Source: Pseudomonas poae (GTDB taxonomy: Bacteria; Pseudomonadota; Gammaproteobacteria; Pseudomonadales; Pseudomonadaceae). From it: a stretch of DNA of 64,000 nucleotides. Each line of letters opens with the position of its first letter. Within the stretch, counting starts at the first letter, position 1. Below are positions 31,885 through 41,397 of this stretch, piece after piece. The stretch spans positions 744,001 to 808,000 of the forward strand of contig CP034537.1 in NCBI GenBank assembly GCA_004000515.1. The letters are read 5' to 3'. The position numbers and the translations under genes are program-made. The notes under the pieces were generated by a model. The model saw only the letters and a program-made list of their open reading frames with translations, did no database searches and was not told the origin of the DNA.

Positions 31885-32673
31885 TCACCGCCCGCGAATA
31901 TTCGACCGACGGTATTGCTCCGGCGTGCAGCCGGCGTGGCGTTGGAACATGGCGATAAAGGCCGAGGCGGTGCTGTAGCCCAGGTCGAACGCCACATGCT
32001 GCACGCTGTGCTCACTGTCCAACGCTTCGATGGCCGCGAGGTAGCGCAGGCGCTGGCGCCATTCGCCGAAGCTCATGCCCAACTCGCGCACGAACTGGCG
32101 CGCGAGGGTTCGCTCACTCACGTGAACCTGCTCGGCCCAGTGCGCCAACGGGCGGTTGTCGGCTGGATCGGCCTGCATGCCTTCCAGCACACCGAGCAGG
32201 CCGGGGTGGCGGGCGTAAGGCAGAAAGCAATCGTGGATCGGCGCCTGTTTGAGTTGGTCCACCAGGACGTGGGCCAGGCGGATATCGGCTTCGGTCTGCG
32301 GGATATTAACGTCACGCTTGGCAAAGTCACTGAGGATGGCCTTGAGGATGTCACTGATGGCCAGGGTGCAGGGCTTCGGTGGCAGTTGCTCACACAGCTC
32401 CGGCGCCAGCCCTACCGAGTGGTAGACGATTGCCTCGGCGTTGTACGAGCTGTGCTCTGTATGAGGAGGCACCCACACCGCGTATTGCGGCGGCGACATG
32501 AAGCGGTTGCCGGCCACTTCCATGCGCATGACACCGCTGGCGGAATAATCCAGCGAGCCCCAGAAATGCTGGTGCGGCGTGCACTCGGTGTCGGGGGCAA
32601 AATCCGAATAACGAAAGTACACCGGGCTGGGCAGTTGGCGGAAATCCGGGAGGCGTACGTTGTGCTTGGCCAT
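31885..32673 (-). CDS. AraC-family transcriptional regulator
   Basis: A 262-residue protein with an N-terminal cupin-type sensor (TPHQHFWGSLDYSASGVMRMEV...FMSPPQYAVWVPPHTEHSSYN) and a C-terminal double helix-turn-helix (HVSERTLARQFVRELGMSFGEWRQRLRY; VQHVAFDLGYSTASAFIAMFQRHAGCTPEQYRR). It is transcribed divergently from an EamA exporter, with three copies of a TTGTCTGGAT motif between them, so it probably regulates both itself and the exporter. The ATG at 32673 is chosen over a TTG five codons upstream. Confidence 0.87.
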   Translation of the reverse strand: MAKHNVRLPDFRQLPSPVYFRYSDFAPDTECTPHQHFWGSLDYSASGVMRMEVAGNRFMSPPQYAVWVPPHTEHSSYNAEAIVYHSVGLAPELCEQLPPKPCTLAISDILKAILSDFAKRDVNIPQTEADIRLAHVLVDQLKQAPIHDCFLPYARHPGLLGVLEGMQADPADNRPLAHWAEQVHVSERTLARQFVRELGMSFGEWRQRLRYLAAIEALDSEHSVQHVAFDLGYSTASAFIAMFQRHAGCTPEQYRRSNIRGR

Positions 32674-32674
32674 A

Positions 32675-32731
32675 TTGTCTGGATACAACGGTCGTTTGTC
32701 TGGATCGCAGTATAGGCTTCGATCCAGACAA
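32675..32731. promoter_or_regulatory. three-copy operator between the AraC and EamA genes
   Basis: TTGTCTGGAT occurs at 32675-32684. TTGTCTGGATCG occurs at 32696-32707, and its perfect inverse CGATCCAGACAA at 32720-32731. The direct copies are 21 bp apart (two helical turns), and the 12-bp inverted arms are spaced by 12 bp. The layout suggests binding of the AraC-family protein as a dimer plus one extra subunit. Confidence 0.6.
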
Positions 32732-32770
32732 TGGATAATCCTGCCTCAACAACACACCTGGTTCCTTGCG

Positions 32771-33646
32771 ATGCAATACGCTTATCCCCTGCTGGCCATT
32801 CTTATCTGGGCTGGCAACACCGTCGTCAACAAGTTGGCCGTGGGGTCGATCTTCCCTGCAGAGATCGGTTTTTACCGCTGGCTGCTGGCGGCGCTGCTGT
32901 TTACGCCGTTCATGCTCAAGCCGGTGATCGCCAACTGGGCGCTGATTCGCCCGAACCTGGGCAAGATCATCCTCCTGGGTGTGCTGGGCATGGCGGTTTA
33001 CCAAAGCCTGGCGTACTACGCCGCGTCACTGACCACCGCCACCAACATGGGCATCATCCTGTCGCTGATGCCGTTGATGGCGCTGACGGCCGCTATCATC
33101 AGCCTCGGCCAGCGCCTGACCTACGGCGCCCTCACCGGTGCGGTGCTGTCGTTTGGCGGCGTGGTCGTGGTGGTATCCGCCGGCAGCCTGGATGCGCTGT
33201 TGCAACACGGGGTCAACCTCGGCGACGGCATGATGCTGGTGGCCACCCTGGCCTACGCCGTCTACAGCACCCTGTTGAAAAAATGGCAGCTGCGCCTGCC
33301 ACCGTTGGTGTTGCTGTATTTGCAGATACTGGTGGCGGTGGTGGTGCTGTTTCCGCTGTACCTGTTTTCGTCGAAGGCTGGCCTGGGTTGGGCGAATATC
33401 CCGCTGGTGCTGTATGCGTGCTTGCTGGCGTCGATGTTGGCACCGTTGGCGTGGATGCATTCGGTGAAGACCCTGGGGCCGAGCCGGACGACATTGTTTT
33501 TCAACTTGCTGCCGCTGATTACGGCGCTGATTGCTGCCGTGGTGTTGAAGGAAGAATTGGCGCTGTATCACCTGGTGGGCGGTTTGCTGACGTTGGGCGG
33601 GGTAATTCTTTCGGAGCGTTGGACTACACCCGTACGTGCGGGCTGA
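32771..33646 (+). CDS. EamA-family (DMT) exporter
   Basis: A 291-residue inner-membrane protein with ten predicted helices in two EamA halves: first half YPLLAILIWAGNTVVNKLAVGSIFP...IGFYRWLLAALLFTP, second half DGMMLVATLAYAVYSTLLKKW...LGPSRTTLFFNLLPLITALIAAVVLKEEL. DMT proteins of this type export amino acids or small metabolites; the substrate is unknown. It is divergent from an AraC regulator. The frame is intact. A lone REP half (about 33658-33670) follows the stop. Confidence 0.88.
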   Translation: MQYAYPLLAILIWAGNTVVNKLAVGSIFPAEIGFYRWLLAALLFTPFMLKPVIANWALIRPNLGKIILLGVLGMAVYQSLAYYAASLTTATNMGIILSLMPLMALTAAIISLGQRLTYGALTGAVLSFGGVVVVVSAGSLDALLQHGVNLGDGMMLVATLAYAVYSTLLKKWQLRLPPLVLLYLQILVAVVVLFPLYLFSSKAGLGWANIPLVLYACLLASMLAPLAWMHSVKTLGPSRTTLFFNLLPLITALIAAVVLKEELALYHLVGGLLTLGGVILSERWTTPVRAG

Positions 33647-33676
33647 ATGCAGTCCCTGTGGGAGCGCACCCGCCTC

Positions 33677-34567
33677 CTAAATACCTGCCGCCTTCAGCCT
33701 TTGCGCATGCTCGACAAACAGCCTGATCGGCTCGGCGCCCTTGCCCACCAGTCCCAAGGACTGGTTGACGATATCGAAGTGATCCAGCGGGTAGTCATCA
33801 CCGATCACCAGCCCCAAGTGCGAACTGTAGCGCCCGACCATCCCGTCGCACTGGCCTTTCTCACGTACAAAGCTGCGGGCAAACAGACGGCAGCTGCGGT
33901 GCGTGCCGTCGAACAGGTTGCGACCGCGGTCGGTAATGCCCGGCTGCAAGGTGCCGGACCACGAGTAATAGCGCACGCCATTGACCTCTTCTGCGCCCTG
34001 CCCGCCCCACGTCTGTGGCAAGCCCTGCGGATAATCGCGATTGAACAGCGCAACCCCCTCGCTGGTCAGCGAGCGGTGGGAGGCATGCAAATCAGCCTTG
34101 AATCGCGGCCCACGATAGCCGGTTTCCAGCAGCCCCATCCCCCAGGCCGACAGATAAAACACCGCACTCATGATCCGGCCTTTCACACCGTCAGGCGGGT
34201 AGTGGGTGTGGATATGGTCGGCCAGCTCCGAGCCATGGTTGGGCCCGGCCACGGAGGTCACCGAGGCCACCCACTCCGGACGTTTTGCCGCCGCGTATCG
34301 CGCGGTGAGCGAGCCCTGGCTGTGGCCAATCAGATTGACCTTGTCGGCACCGGTCTCGCGGCGAATCCGTTCGATCTGCACCAGCAACTGCTCGCCGCGC
34401 ACCTCGCTGGAGTCCAGCGGGGCCACCTGCACCGGAAATGCCTGTGCCCCGCCTTTGCGCAGCGCAGGGACGATACCGTACCAGTAGGGGAAGAACCCCA
34501 GGCGCACAAAGCCCAGCATGCCGGGCACCAGCACCAGGGGATAACGCGTGGCAAGGGATTGCGGCAT
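33677..34567 (-). CDS. triacylglycerol lipase-like alpha/beta hydrolase
   Basis: A 296-residue hydrolase. YPLVLVPGMLGF forms the oxyanion region, the nucleophile elbow is GHSQGS (about residues 81-86), and an acid/His pair is visible around GDDYPLDHFDIVN near the C-terminus. The arrangement matches Pseudomonas family I lipases. Unlike secreted LipA there is no signal peptide, so it is cytoplasmic or exported without a signal, and no foldase gene adjoins. The frame is intact. Confidence 0.84.
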   Translation of the reverse strand: MPQSLATRYPLVLVPGMLGFVRLGFFPYWYGIVPALRKGGAQAFPVQVAPLDSSEVRGEQLLVQIERIRRETGADKVNLIGHSQGSLTARYAAAKRPEWVASVTSVAGPNHGSELADHIHTHYPPDGVKGRIMSAVFYLSAWGMGLLETGYRGPRFKADLHASHRSLTSEGVALFNRDYPQGLPQTWGGQGAEEVNGVRYYSWSGTLQPGITDRGRNLFDGTHRSCRLFARSFVREKGQCDGMVGRYSSHLGLVIGDDYPLDHFDIVNQSLGLVGKGAEPIRLFVEHAQRLKAAGI

Positions 34568-34660
34568 GGCGCAAAGGTCCTGATCAGGAAAGCGATGAGC
34601 CCATCCTAGACCACCGTTTCACACATCGACATGACCACCCGGTGACAGCCTTATGACACC

Positions 34661-35293
34661 TTAAAAGCGCCCTGCAAAATCATGCAGTTGGCGCTCGGCT
34701 TCGTCGTATGAGCGCTGGAACACGCTTTTGTCCGACTCTTCACCCTCGGCGGCAATCACGCTGATATCGTCGATACCGATATACCCCAACGCCGTACGCA
34801 GGTGCGGGTCGGCATGGTTCATCCATTCGAACTCACCGCCCGGGCCGAACCCGCTGCCACCGCGGCTGGTGATGATCAGCGCCTTCTTGCCCTTGAGCAA
34901 CGCTTGATATTGCGCGTTACCGTTGCTGTCCAGGGAGATGTCGAACGTGAGGCCCATGCGCACAATCTGATCGATCCAGGCCTTTAGCCCGCTGGGTACG
35001 CCAAAGTTATACAGCGGCATCGAAATCACCAGCAGTTCGTGTTCGATCAGCTCGCCCACCAGCTCGTCACTCAATTGCAGGTCGGCTTTCATCACCTTTG
35101 GCAGGGCTTGTGGCTCGGGGTAGAAATTGGCCGCCACAAATGCCTCGGTCACATGCGGGATAAAGGCCCGGCCGACTTCGCGACGGGTGACCTGTGCGCC
35201 CGGGTTGCCAGCCTGCCAGACATCGAGAAACGATTCGGCCAAGCGTCGGGAGTGGGAACGTTCGCCACGGGGACTGGCGTGGATAACTAGCAT
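34661..35293 (-). CDS. azoR: FMN-dependent NADH-azoreductase
   Basis: A 210-residue flavodoxin-fold enzyme. [23 protein letters not shown] binds the FMN phosphate, [29 protein letters not shown] is the family core, and [12 protein letters not shown] completes the flavin site. It reduces azo compounds and quinones with NADH. It is divergent from a LysR regulator that likely controls it. The start at 35293 gives the usual N-terminus. The frame is intact. Confidence 0.9.
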   Translation of the reverse strand: MLVIHASPRGERSHSRRLAESFLDVWQAGNPGAQVTRREVGRAFIPHVTEAFVAANFYPEPQALPKVMKADLQLSDELVGELIEHELLVISMPLYNFGVPSGLKAWIDQIVRMGLTFDISLDSNGNAQYQALLKGKKALIITSRGGSGFGPGGEFEWMNHADPHLRTALGYIGIDDISVIAAEGEESDKSVFQRSYDEAERQLHDFAGRF

Positions 35294-35408
35294 TTTTTCA
35301 TCTGTATCACCTTCGCGAGTTAGACTCTGGCGATCTGAATGATCGCTGCTCTTGCTCGCAAATCTAGTGATGAGCGCGCCGAGCGACAAATGAGCAATAG
35401 TTGATCAA

Positions 35409-35425
35409 GATGAATAAAATTCATC
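35409..35425. promoter_or_regulatory. candidate LysR-type operator (azoR/LysR intergenic)
   Basis: GATGAAT-AAA-ATTCATC is a perfect 7-bp-arm palindrome containing the T-N11-A pattern of LysR sites (T 35411, A 35423). It lies 13 bp before the lysR start and 116 bp from the azoR start. Confidence 0.5.
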
Positions 35426-35437
35426 CATAGAGCCAAG

Positions 35438-36337
35438 ATGTTTGCTTCACTGCCTCTCACCTCCCTGCGCACCTTTGAATCGGCAGCACGCCTGTTGAGT
35501 TTCAAGGCAGCCGCCCTGGAGCTGTCGGTGACGCCCACGGCGGTGTCCCACCAGATACGTACCCTCGAAACCTGGCTGGGCGCGCCATTGTTCGAGCGAC
35601 TGCCGCGCCAAGTACGCCTCACCGAAGGCGGTGAGCGGCTGTTTCGCAGCTTGCACGGCGCCCTGCTCGACGTGGCCCACAGCCTCAACACATTGCGCCC
35701 GCAACGCAGCGCCGGGCAGCTCACTGTCTCTACAACACCTGCGTTTGCCGCGTTATGGCTGGTGCCACGACTGGGGCGCTTTTATGCCGCTCACCCCGAC
35801 ATCAGCCTGCGTCTGGATACCAGATGCGACGTCGTCGACCTGCAACAGGACGCCAGCGTCGATCTGGTGATTCGCTACAGCCTCGGCGATTACCCGCACC
35901 TGTACGGCGAGTGCCTGCTCGATGAGCGCTTTGCGGTGTACGGCTCCCCCGAACACGTCGCCCGGGCAAGCACCCAGGTACCAACGCTGATCAGCGTGCG
36001 CTGGCACAACTCCGAGCTTTACGCCCTGGGCTGGCAAGCCTGGTGTGAGAAGGCCGGAGAAACGTGGCTGGTTCACACGGCGCTGCTGCGCGAATACGAC
36101 GAGGAGCACTATGCGTTGCAGGCAGCGATCGCCGGGCAGGGCTTGGTATTGGCCAGCAATATCCTGGTGTCGGAAAGCGTCGCCGCCGGTTTGCTAGTGC
36201 CTTACAAACCGCAAGTCCACGTCGACGGCGCGGGCTACAGCGCCCTTTGCGTGCCAGGACGCGAGCGCCATCCGCCGGTGCGGGCGTTTTTCCAATGGGT
36301 ACAGCAGGAAGCGAAGCTGTCCGGCCAAGCCCTTTGA
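35438..36337 (+). CDS. LysR-family regulator (GcvA-like)
   Basis: A 299-residue protein. The winged helix-turn-helix at residues 1-60 reads LTSLRTFESAARLLSFKAAALELSVTPTAVSHQIRTLE. The effector domain has the GcvA-type TVSTTPAFAALWLVPRLGRFYAAHPDISLRL segment. It is divergent from azoR, so local regulation of that gene is likely. The frame is intact. The effector is unknown. Confidence 0.88.
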   Translation: MFASLPLTSLRTFESAARLLSFKAAALELSVTPTAVSHQIRTLETWLGAPLFERLPRQVRLTEGGERLFRSLHGALLDVAHSLNTLRPQRSAGQLTVSTTPAFAALWLVPRLGRFYAAHPDISLRLDTRCDVVDLQQDASVDLVIRYSLGDYPHLYGECLLDERFAVYGSPEHVARASTQVPTLISVRWHNSELYALGWQAWCEKAGETWLVHTALLREYDEEHYALQAAIAGQGLVLASNILVSESVAAGLLVPYKPQVHVDGAGYSALCVPGRERHPPVRAFFQWVQQEAKLSGQAL

Positions 36338-36435
36338 AATCCGATAAAACTTTTTGTGTTGCGCGGCACTCACAACTTGGAGCGATCACGCCGGCAGAGC
36401 GTGGCGCAAAACCGGATTAGCACCAGGAGATTGAG

Positions 36436-36966
36436 ATGACTGACGCACACCTGACTGACGTTGCAACCCTGCGCAGCCGCGCCCGCCAGAACGTCGAAAA
36501 TGGCGCCGTGACCGAAGGTTATGACGCTGACCGAGAAGAAATCATCCGCTTGCTCAACGAGTCGCTGGCCACTGAGTTGGTCTGCGTGCTGCGCTACAAG
36601 CGCCACTACTTCATGGCCAGCGGCGTAAAGGCCCACGTTGCCGCTGAGGAGTTCCTTGAGCACGCCACACAGGAAGCCGAGCACGCCGACAAACTGGCTG
36701 AGCGTATCGTGCAGTTGGGCGGCGAGCCGGAGTTCAACCCGGACCTGCTGTCGAAGAACTCCCACGCTCAATACGTAGCGGGCAAAGATCTAAAGGAAAT
36801 GGTCTACGAAGACCTGGTGGCCGAACGGATTGCGGTAGACAGCTATCGCGAGATCATCCAATACATCGGTGATAAAGACCCGACTACTCGCCGTCTCTTT
36901 GAAGAAATCCTGGCCCAGGAAGAAGAACACGCCGACGACATGGCGGACATCCTGGAAAGCCTGTAA
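36436..36966 (+). CDS. ferritin-like / bacterioferritin-type protein
   Basis: A 176-residue four-helix ferritin-like protein. Diiron ligands are in LLNESLATELVCVLRYKRHYF (helix A), EEFLEHATQEAEHADKLAERI (ExxH, helix B), EDLVAERIAVDSYREII (helix C) and FEEILAQEEEHADDMADIL (ExxH, helix D). It probably stores or detoxifies iron in the cytoplasm; a comparable gene (PA4880) occupies this region in P. aeruginosa from memory. It lacks the Met haem ligand position that I would expect in classical Bfr, so I do not assign a symbol. Confidence 0.85.
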   Translation: MTDAHLTDVATLRSRARQNVENGAVTEGYDADREEIIRLLNESLATELVCVLRYKRHYFMASGVKAHVAAEEFLEHATQEAEHADKLAERIVQLGGEPEFNPDLLSKNSHAQYVAGKDLKEMVYEDLVAERIAVDSYREIIQYIGDKDPTTRRLFEEILAQEEEHADDMADILESL

Positions 36967-36988
36967 CAAATAACACCGCGAGCCCCAT

Positions 36989-37077
36989 GTGGGAGCGGGC
37001 TTGCTCGCGAAAGCGGAGTTTCAGTCAACACATTCAATTGACTGATCCACCATTTTCGCGAGCAAGCCCGCTCCCAC
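36989..37077. repeat. REP pair (family A)
   Basis: Inverted GTGGGAGCGGGCTTGCTCGC arms with an inner stem, between the ferritin-like gene and the convergent AsmA-type gene. Confidence 0.9.
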
Positions 37078-37100
37078 ATTTCAGGCCCTGGTTTATTCAG

Positions 37101-39169
37101 TTAGCCTTTCACCGTTTTCGGCGCCTTGCCCTCACGCATCTGCTGCAACAACGGCGCACACTGGTTTGGCTCATCGCCACTTGGGGCCACCAACGCCAGC
37201 AACCCAGCTGCAGGCCCTGCTATCACACCCAGCGCCACCATCCCCGCACCCCGCAGCATCAACGGCACGGCTTTCACGCCCGCATTGGGCTTGATAAACG
37301 GCCCGTTGACGTACAACGGTGACCGTAGGGAGAACAACCGGAAGCCTTTCGATTCTGGCGTGATGGTCAGGTCCAATTGCTCCGTGGCCATGTTCGCCGT
37401 GCCATCGATGTAGATGATCGCGTTCTCGGTGTCGAACACAAACAACCGCGTCGTGGCCAAGCCAGTCTTGATCCCGAAGTCGGCCGCCGCGCAGTTGATC
37501 TTCACTTCCTTGTCGCCAAACAGGCGGCCCACCACGTAGTTACCCACGTTGAGCCCGGCGATTTCCATCAGGCCACGGCTGATGGCGCCGTCATTGATCA
37601 GCATCTTCAAGTCGCCGTTGGAGGTGCCCAGCAGCGCCGCCACAGAGTTGCCGCGACCGGAAATATCGGCATCACCATTGAGCTCACCGAAGCTGGTTTT
37701 CATCGGTTCGAAGGTCGGGAACAGCTGCTTGAGCTTGAAGTTGCGCGCCGTCAGTTTGGCGCGACCTTCCATCGGCGTGGTGCGACCGTTCAGGCGAATT
37801 TGCGCATCCAGCTTGCCACCTGCCACGCCAAAGCGCAGAGGCTCAAGGCTCAGCTCGCCGTCATTGAGCACCAGGTGGGTGTAAAGGTCGGTAAAGGGCA
37901 ACTCGGCGCTGTGCACGATGCGTTTGCCGGTGAATTCCACATCGGCATCCATGTCACGCCAGCGCTCGGTACGAAACTCTTCCACCGGCAGCACTTTGGT
38001 CGCCGGCTGTTTGCTTTCACCGCCCCGCGCCTTTTGCTTGGCATTGGAGTCGGCGCCGATCAGCGGTGCGAGGTCGGTCATCAGCAGTTGGTTGGACACC
38101 AGCGCGCCGGTGAGTTTGGGCCGTGGCTGGCTGGCAACGTAACCCAGGTTGCCGTGGATATCACTGTTGCCGATCTTGCCGTTGAAGTTTTCATAGCTGA
38201 ACGATGCGCCAGTGGGTTCGTGCAGCTTGGCGATCAAGTGACCATCGGTAGAGTAGGCCGGCGAATCCGGTAGGGTCACGCCGGTGAGCGGGTACAGGTT
38301 GCCAAGGCTGCTACCCGCAAGTTTCAGGCGCAGGTCGAGGGCGCCAAGATTAAGCGGATCGGTGAGGGTACCGGCGAGCGCAATGCTGGTGTCGGCGATC
38401 TTGACTTGGGCCTGCAACGGAAACGGCTTGGCCGCGTCCTGCAGGGCCAGCAGGCCGCCGATCTTGCCGGTGCCGTCGAGCTTCTGTCCGTGATACTGGC
38501 CTTTGACCTTGAGACCAAACGCGTAGTCCTGCGGCGCCGAGCCTTTTCCAGGGCCTTCTTGGCATCGGCATCGCCGACGATTTCACCAAACGGGATCGGT
38601 TTGCCGAGCGGATCAATGATCACGTCCAGCTGCGTCTTGAGGGTCTGGTCGTCGAGGGTCACGTGGCCTTTGTCGAAGCCAATGGCGCCGATGTCCACGA
38701 CCCAGCTGGAAGGCTCGGCATTCGGGTCCTTGGGATCGAACTTGAAGGTCCAGTTGGCGCGTCCATCTGCCAGACGCTGCAACTGTGCACTCGGTTCGAT
38801 GAGGTCGATACGCGGGATCACCACGCGCTGTACCAGCAAGGCCAGCGGCGAGATGCGCAGCTCCACCTTCTTGAGCGTGACCATTTGCGGGGTTTTCGAC
38901 CAATCCGGATTGCCCAGTGTCAGGTCTTCAGCAATCACATGGGGCCACGGAACCCAGGCGCGCCAGCCACCTTCATCGGGCTCCCGTGCCCACACCACGG
39001 CCAGGTTGCCATTGATGGCAAACGGGCGATGCAGTTCTTCGGAGACCTTGGCGTTGAGGGGCGGCTTGATGCGGTTCCAGTCAAAGAACACCAGGACCAG
39101 CACCACCACGGCGATTAACAGAACGAAGCTGGCGCAGCTCCAAGCGACAATTTTACGAGTGCGCGTCAT
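37101..39169 (-). CDS. AsmA-family protein (frameshifted)
   Basis: A 689-residue protein after correction. An N-terminal membrane anchor (KIVAWSCASFVLLIAVVVLVLVFF) is followed by a long beta-rich periplasmic region with AsmA features (IRLNGRTTPMEGRAKLTARNFKLKQLFP; NDGAISRGLMEIAGLNVGNYVVGRLFGD). One base is missing in the T run at 38544-38547 (an A on the coding strand); correction gives KKALEKGSAPQDYAFGLKVKGQYHGQ. AsmA-like proteins are thought to move phospholipids or otherwise support the outer membrane. This one is monocistronic. Confidence 0.85.
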
Positions 39170-39519
39170 TGCACAGGACTCCTGAATACGACTACGTAGC
39201 TGAACTACAGCTCATATGGGTACGACTGGCAAACCGCCTGGGGGTTTAACCCGATCACCGATTTAACCGCAAAAATCTATTTTCCTGACCATCTCGACAG
39301 GTTAAAGCCATCGACGGCGCACCATTGTTACCCAGCTCCGTGTCGAAAATACCCACCACGGTGCAAAACCGCGGGCTTGAGAGGCGCGTGCTAGAGCCTC
39401 CGCAGCGAACAATCAATTCTGTTGATTATTACCATTGTATTTATGAACTTTTATATCGACTTATCGAGAGTAGCATTAGCCCTGTACCCACTTTATCGCC
39501 CTCCCAAGGAGCAACCATC
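39170..39519. other. intergenic region with promoter-like AT-rich tract
   Basis: No gene is seen. The stretch separates the divergent AsmA-type gene and the repeat protein. An AT-rich tract at 39415-39470 probably holds the promoter of the downstream gene, whose ribosome-binding site AAGGAG lies just before 39520. No REP or strong palindrome was found. Confidence 0.4.
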
Positions 39520-39888
39520 ATGAAACGCCAAATACTCGCTACCGTCCTCTTGTCTGTCCTGGCTTCCAGCGCTTTTGCCCTGCCAGCCGCCGAACAAGCG
39601 ACCCCACAGAATAAAGCCCAAGCCGTTCAGTCCAGCCAAACCCTGGCTCGCAGCGGTTCGCAAGAAGAAGAGAACCGTGACTACGCCAAAGGCGTTGCTG
39701 AAAACGGTTCGGAACAAGCCAACAAACGCGCTTACACCGAAGGCGTTGCGGAAGGTGGCCGTGATCGCCTGGAACAGAAAGGCCTGGTTGAAGGCGGCGC
39801 TGAACAAGCCAACAAACGCGCCTACACCGAAGGTGTTGCCGAAGGTGGTGCTGACCGCCTGAAAGAACTGCACGAAGCACAGAGCTAA
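39520..39888 (+). CDS. exported protein with internal EQANKRAYTEGVAEGG repeats
   Basis: A 122-residue protein with signal peptide MKRQILATVLLSVLASSAFA, then a charged, low-complexity mature part. EQANKRAYTEGVAEGG occurs twice, 30 residues apart, with weaker related units DYAKGVAENG and KGLVEGG. At the DNA level the two copies (from about 39713 and 39803) are nearly identical over about 38 bp. No known domain is recognised. A strong terminator follows 18 bp after the stop, so it is a single-gene transcript. Confidence 0.68.
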   Translation: MKRQILATVLLSVLASSAFALPAAEQATPQNKAQAVQSSQTLARSGSQEEENRDYAKGVAENGSEQANKRAYTEGVAEGGRDRLEQKGLVEGGAEQANKRAYTEGVAEGGADRLKELHEAQS

Positions 39889-39906
39889 GCCTGTGGAGGC
39901 CGATAA

Positions 39907-39934
39907 AAAAGCCCGATCTGCCGATCGGGCTTTT
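39907..39934 (+). terminator. rho-independent terminator
   Basis: Perfect 8-bp stem GCCCGATC/GATCGGGC with a TGCC loop, flanked by AAAAA and TTTT. It terminates the repeat-protein gene and could also act on the other strand. Confidence 0.9.
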
Positions 39935-40039
39935 GCTTTGCTGTAGACCCACTCACGCACATCCCCCGCCAAGTTCGACGCCGATGAAGCTGTTTTGCTA
40001 GAGTGCGTCGCTGTACTTGTCGACTAAGCCTGCCCGCCA

Positions 40040-40672
40040 ATGCTGCCCCGTGCCGAACAGAAGCAACAGACTCGCCTCGCCCTGATGGACGCAGCCCGCC
40101 ATCTGATGGAGTGTGGCCGTGGGTTTGGCAGCTTGAGCCTGCGGGAAGTGGCAAAGACTGCTGGTATCGTACCCACCGGTTTCTATCGTCATTTTGCCGA
40201 CATGGACCAGTTGGGCCTGGTGCTGGTGAGTGAAGTCGGCCAGACCTTCCGCGCCACGATTCGCCTGGTACGCCACAACGAATTCGTGATGGGCGGCATC
40301 ATCGATGCCTCGGTGCGGATCTTTCTCGATGTGGTCTCGGCCAACCGTTCACAGTTCCTGTTCCTGGCTCGCGAGCAATACGGCGGCTGCCTCGCCGTGC
40401 GTCAGGCCATCGGCGCCCTGCGCGAAGACATCACCCGCGACCTGGCGGCCGACCTGACATTGATGCCAAAGCTGCAACACCTGGATGCCGAAGGCTTGCA
40501 CGTGATGGCCGACCTGATCGTCAAAAGCGTGTTTGCCACCCTCCCCGACATCATCGACCCTCCGGCTCAGGCCCTGCCTGCCCACCTTACGCCCCAGGCG
40601 AAAATCACCCAGCAACTGCGCTTTATCTTTATCGGCTTGAAGCACTGGCAAGGCCTGGGCAGCACCGAATAG
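40040..40672 (+). CDS. TetR-family regulator, DesT/FabR-like
   Basis: A 210-residue protein. The N-terminal HTH reads SLREVAKTAGIVPTGFYRHFADMDQLG, near-identical in pattern to DesT, which senses acyl-CoA saturation and controls the DesB desaturase. The rest (FVMGGIIDASVRIFLDVVSANRSQFLFLAREQYGG) also fits the DesT/FabR group. In P. aeruginosa desT lies next to ureE, as here, but the desaturase gene is absent from this neighbourhood. The target genes are therefore elsewhere or different. Confidence 0.8.
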   Translation: MLPRAEQKQQTRLALMDAARHLMECGRGFGSLSLREVAKTAGIVPTGFYRHFADMDQLGLVLVSEVGQTFRATIRLVRHNEFVMGGIIDASVRIFLDVVSANRSQFLFLAREQYGGCLAVRQAIGALREDITRDLAADLTLMPKLQHLDAEGLHVMADLIVKSVFATLPDIIDPPAQALPAHLTPQAKITQQLRFIFIGLKHWQGLGSTE

Positions 40673-40677
40673 GCCAA

Positions 40678-41174
40678 TCAGCCCGCCGAATGAAAGCGCT
40701 TGGCGGTGGTGTAGTTTTGTTCCAGTAGGTATTGTTCAACGAGTCGATGCGCACGTTCTTGCCGGTACGCGGCGAGTGAATGAATTTGCCCTCGCCGATA
40801 TAGAGCCCCACATGGCTGACCTGGCCGCGGCCATTGCCTTTGAAAAACACCGCGTCGCCAGGTTTCAGTGCGTTGCGCTTGATCGTTGCGGCCTTGGAGC
40901 GATGCATCGCCACCGTGGTGCGCGGAATGTGGATGTTGGCTTCGGTCTTGAACAGATAAACCAGGAAACTGCTGCAATCAAAGCCCTGGTCTTCTGAGGT
41001 CCCACCCCATTTATAAGGTGTGCCCAGCAACTCGTGGGCGCGGTCGATCACATCGGTGATCGCAGGCTCATTAAGCGACTCGATGAACATTGGACGGGGT
41101 TGCAGACTGGCCGAAGCCGATGAAATAACCAAAGACAGGCTGACAATGACTAAACAATAAAATGACTTGATCAT
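40678..41174 (-). CDS. NlpC/P60 family peptidoglycan hydrolase (frameshift near end)
   Basis: A 165-residue exported protein. A signal segment (FYCLVIVSLSLVISSASA) precedes the NlpC/P60 domain with catalytic Cys in GFDCSSFLVYLF and His in SHVGLYIGEGKFIHSP. It probably cleaves the D-Glu-mDAP stem-peptide bond. One base is missing in the T run at 40715-40718; with five, the tail reads NTYWNKNYTTAKRFHSAG and stops at 40678, the normal ending of the family. Convergent with the TetR gene. Confidence 0.87.
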
Positions 41175-41305
41175 GATGAACGTCGCAGTGAATTGAACAC
41201 GGCGCAAAGCCTACTTTTCCTGCACGTAATGTAATGAACGGCAAATCCCCAGGTCGCGTAGGACAAATCCGAAAACGCCCACAGCGAGTGCGGCAGATGG
41301 AATTT

Positions 41306-41322
41306 CGCACCACATTGGCGCA
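41306..41322. promoter_or_regulatory. candidate NtrC-binding site upstream of ureE
   Basis: CGCACC-ACATT-GGCGCA has two mismatches from TGCACC-N5-GGTGCA and shares the core CC-ACATT-GG with the site upstream of urtA. It lies about 80 bp before the sigma-54-like promoter. Confidence 0.45.
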
Positions 41323-41397
41323 CACCAATCATCCTTCCTTGCCCTATTAAGTGGCGAAACCGTCCTAGCCGTCAGGCTATTCCTACACCCCTCGGGG

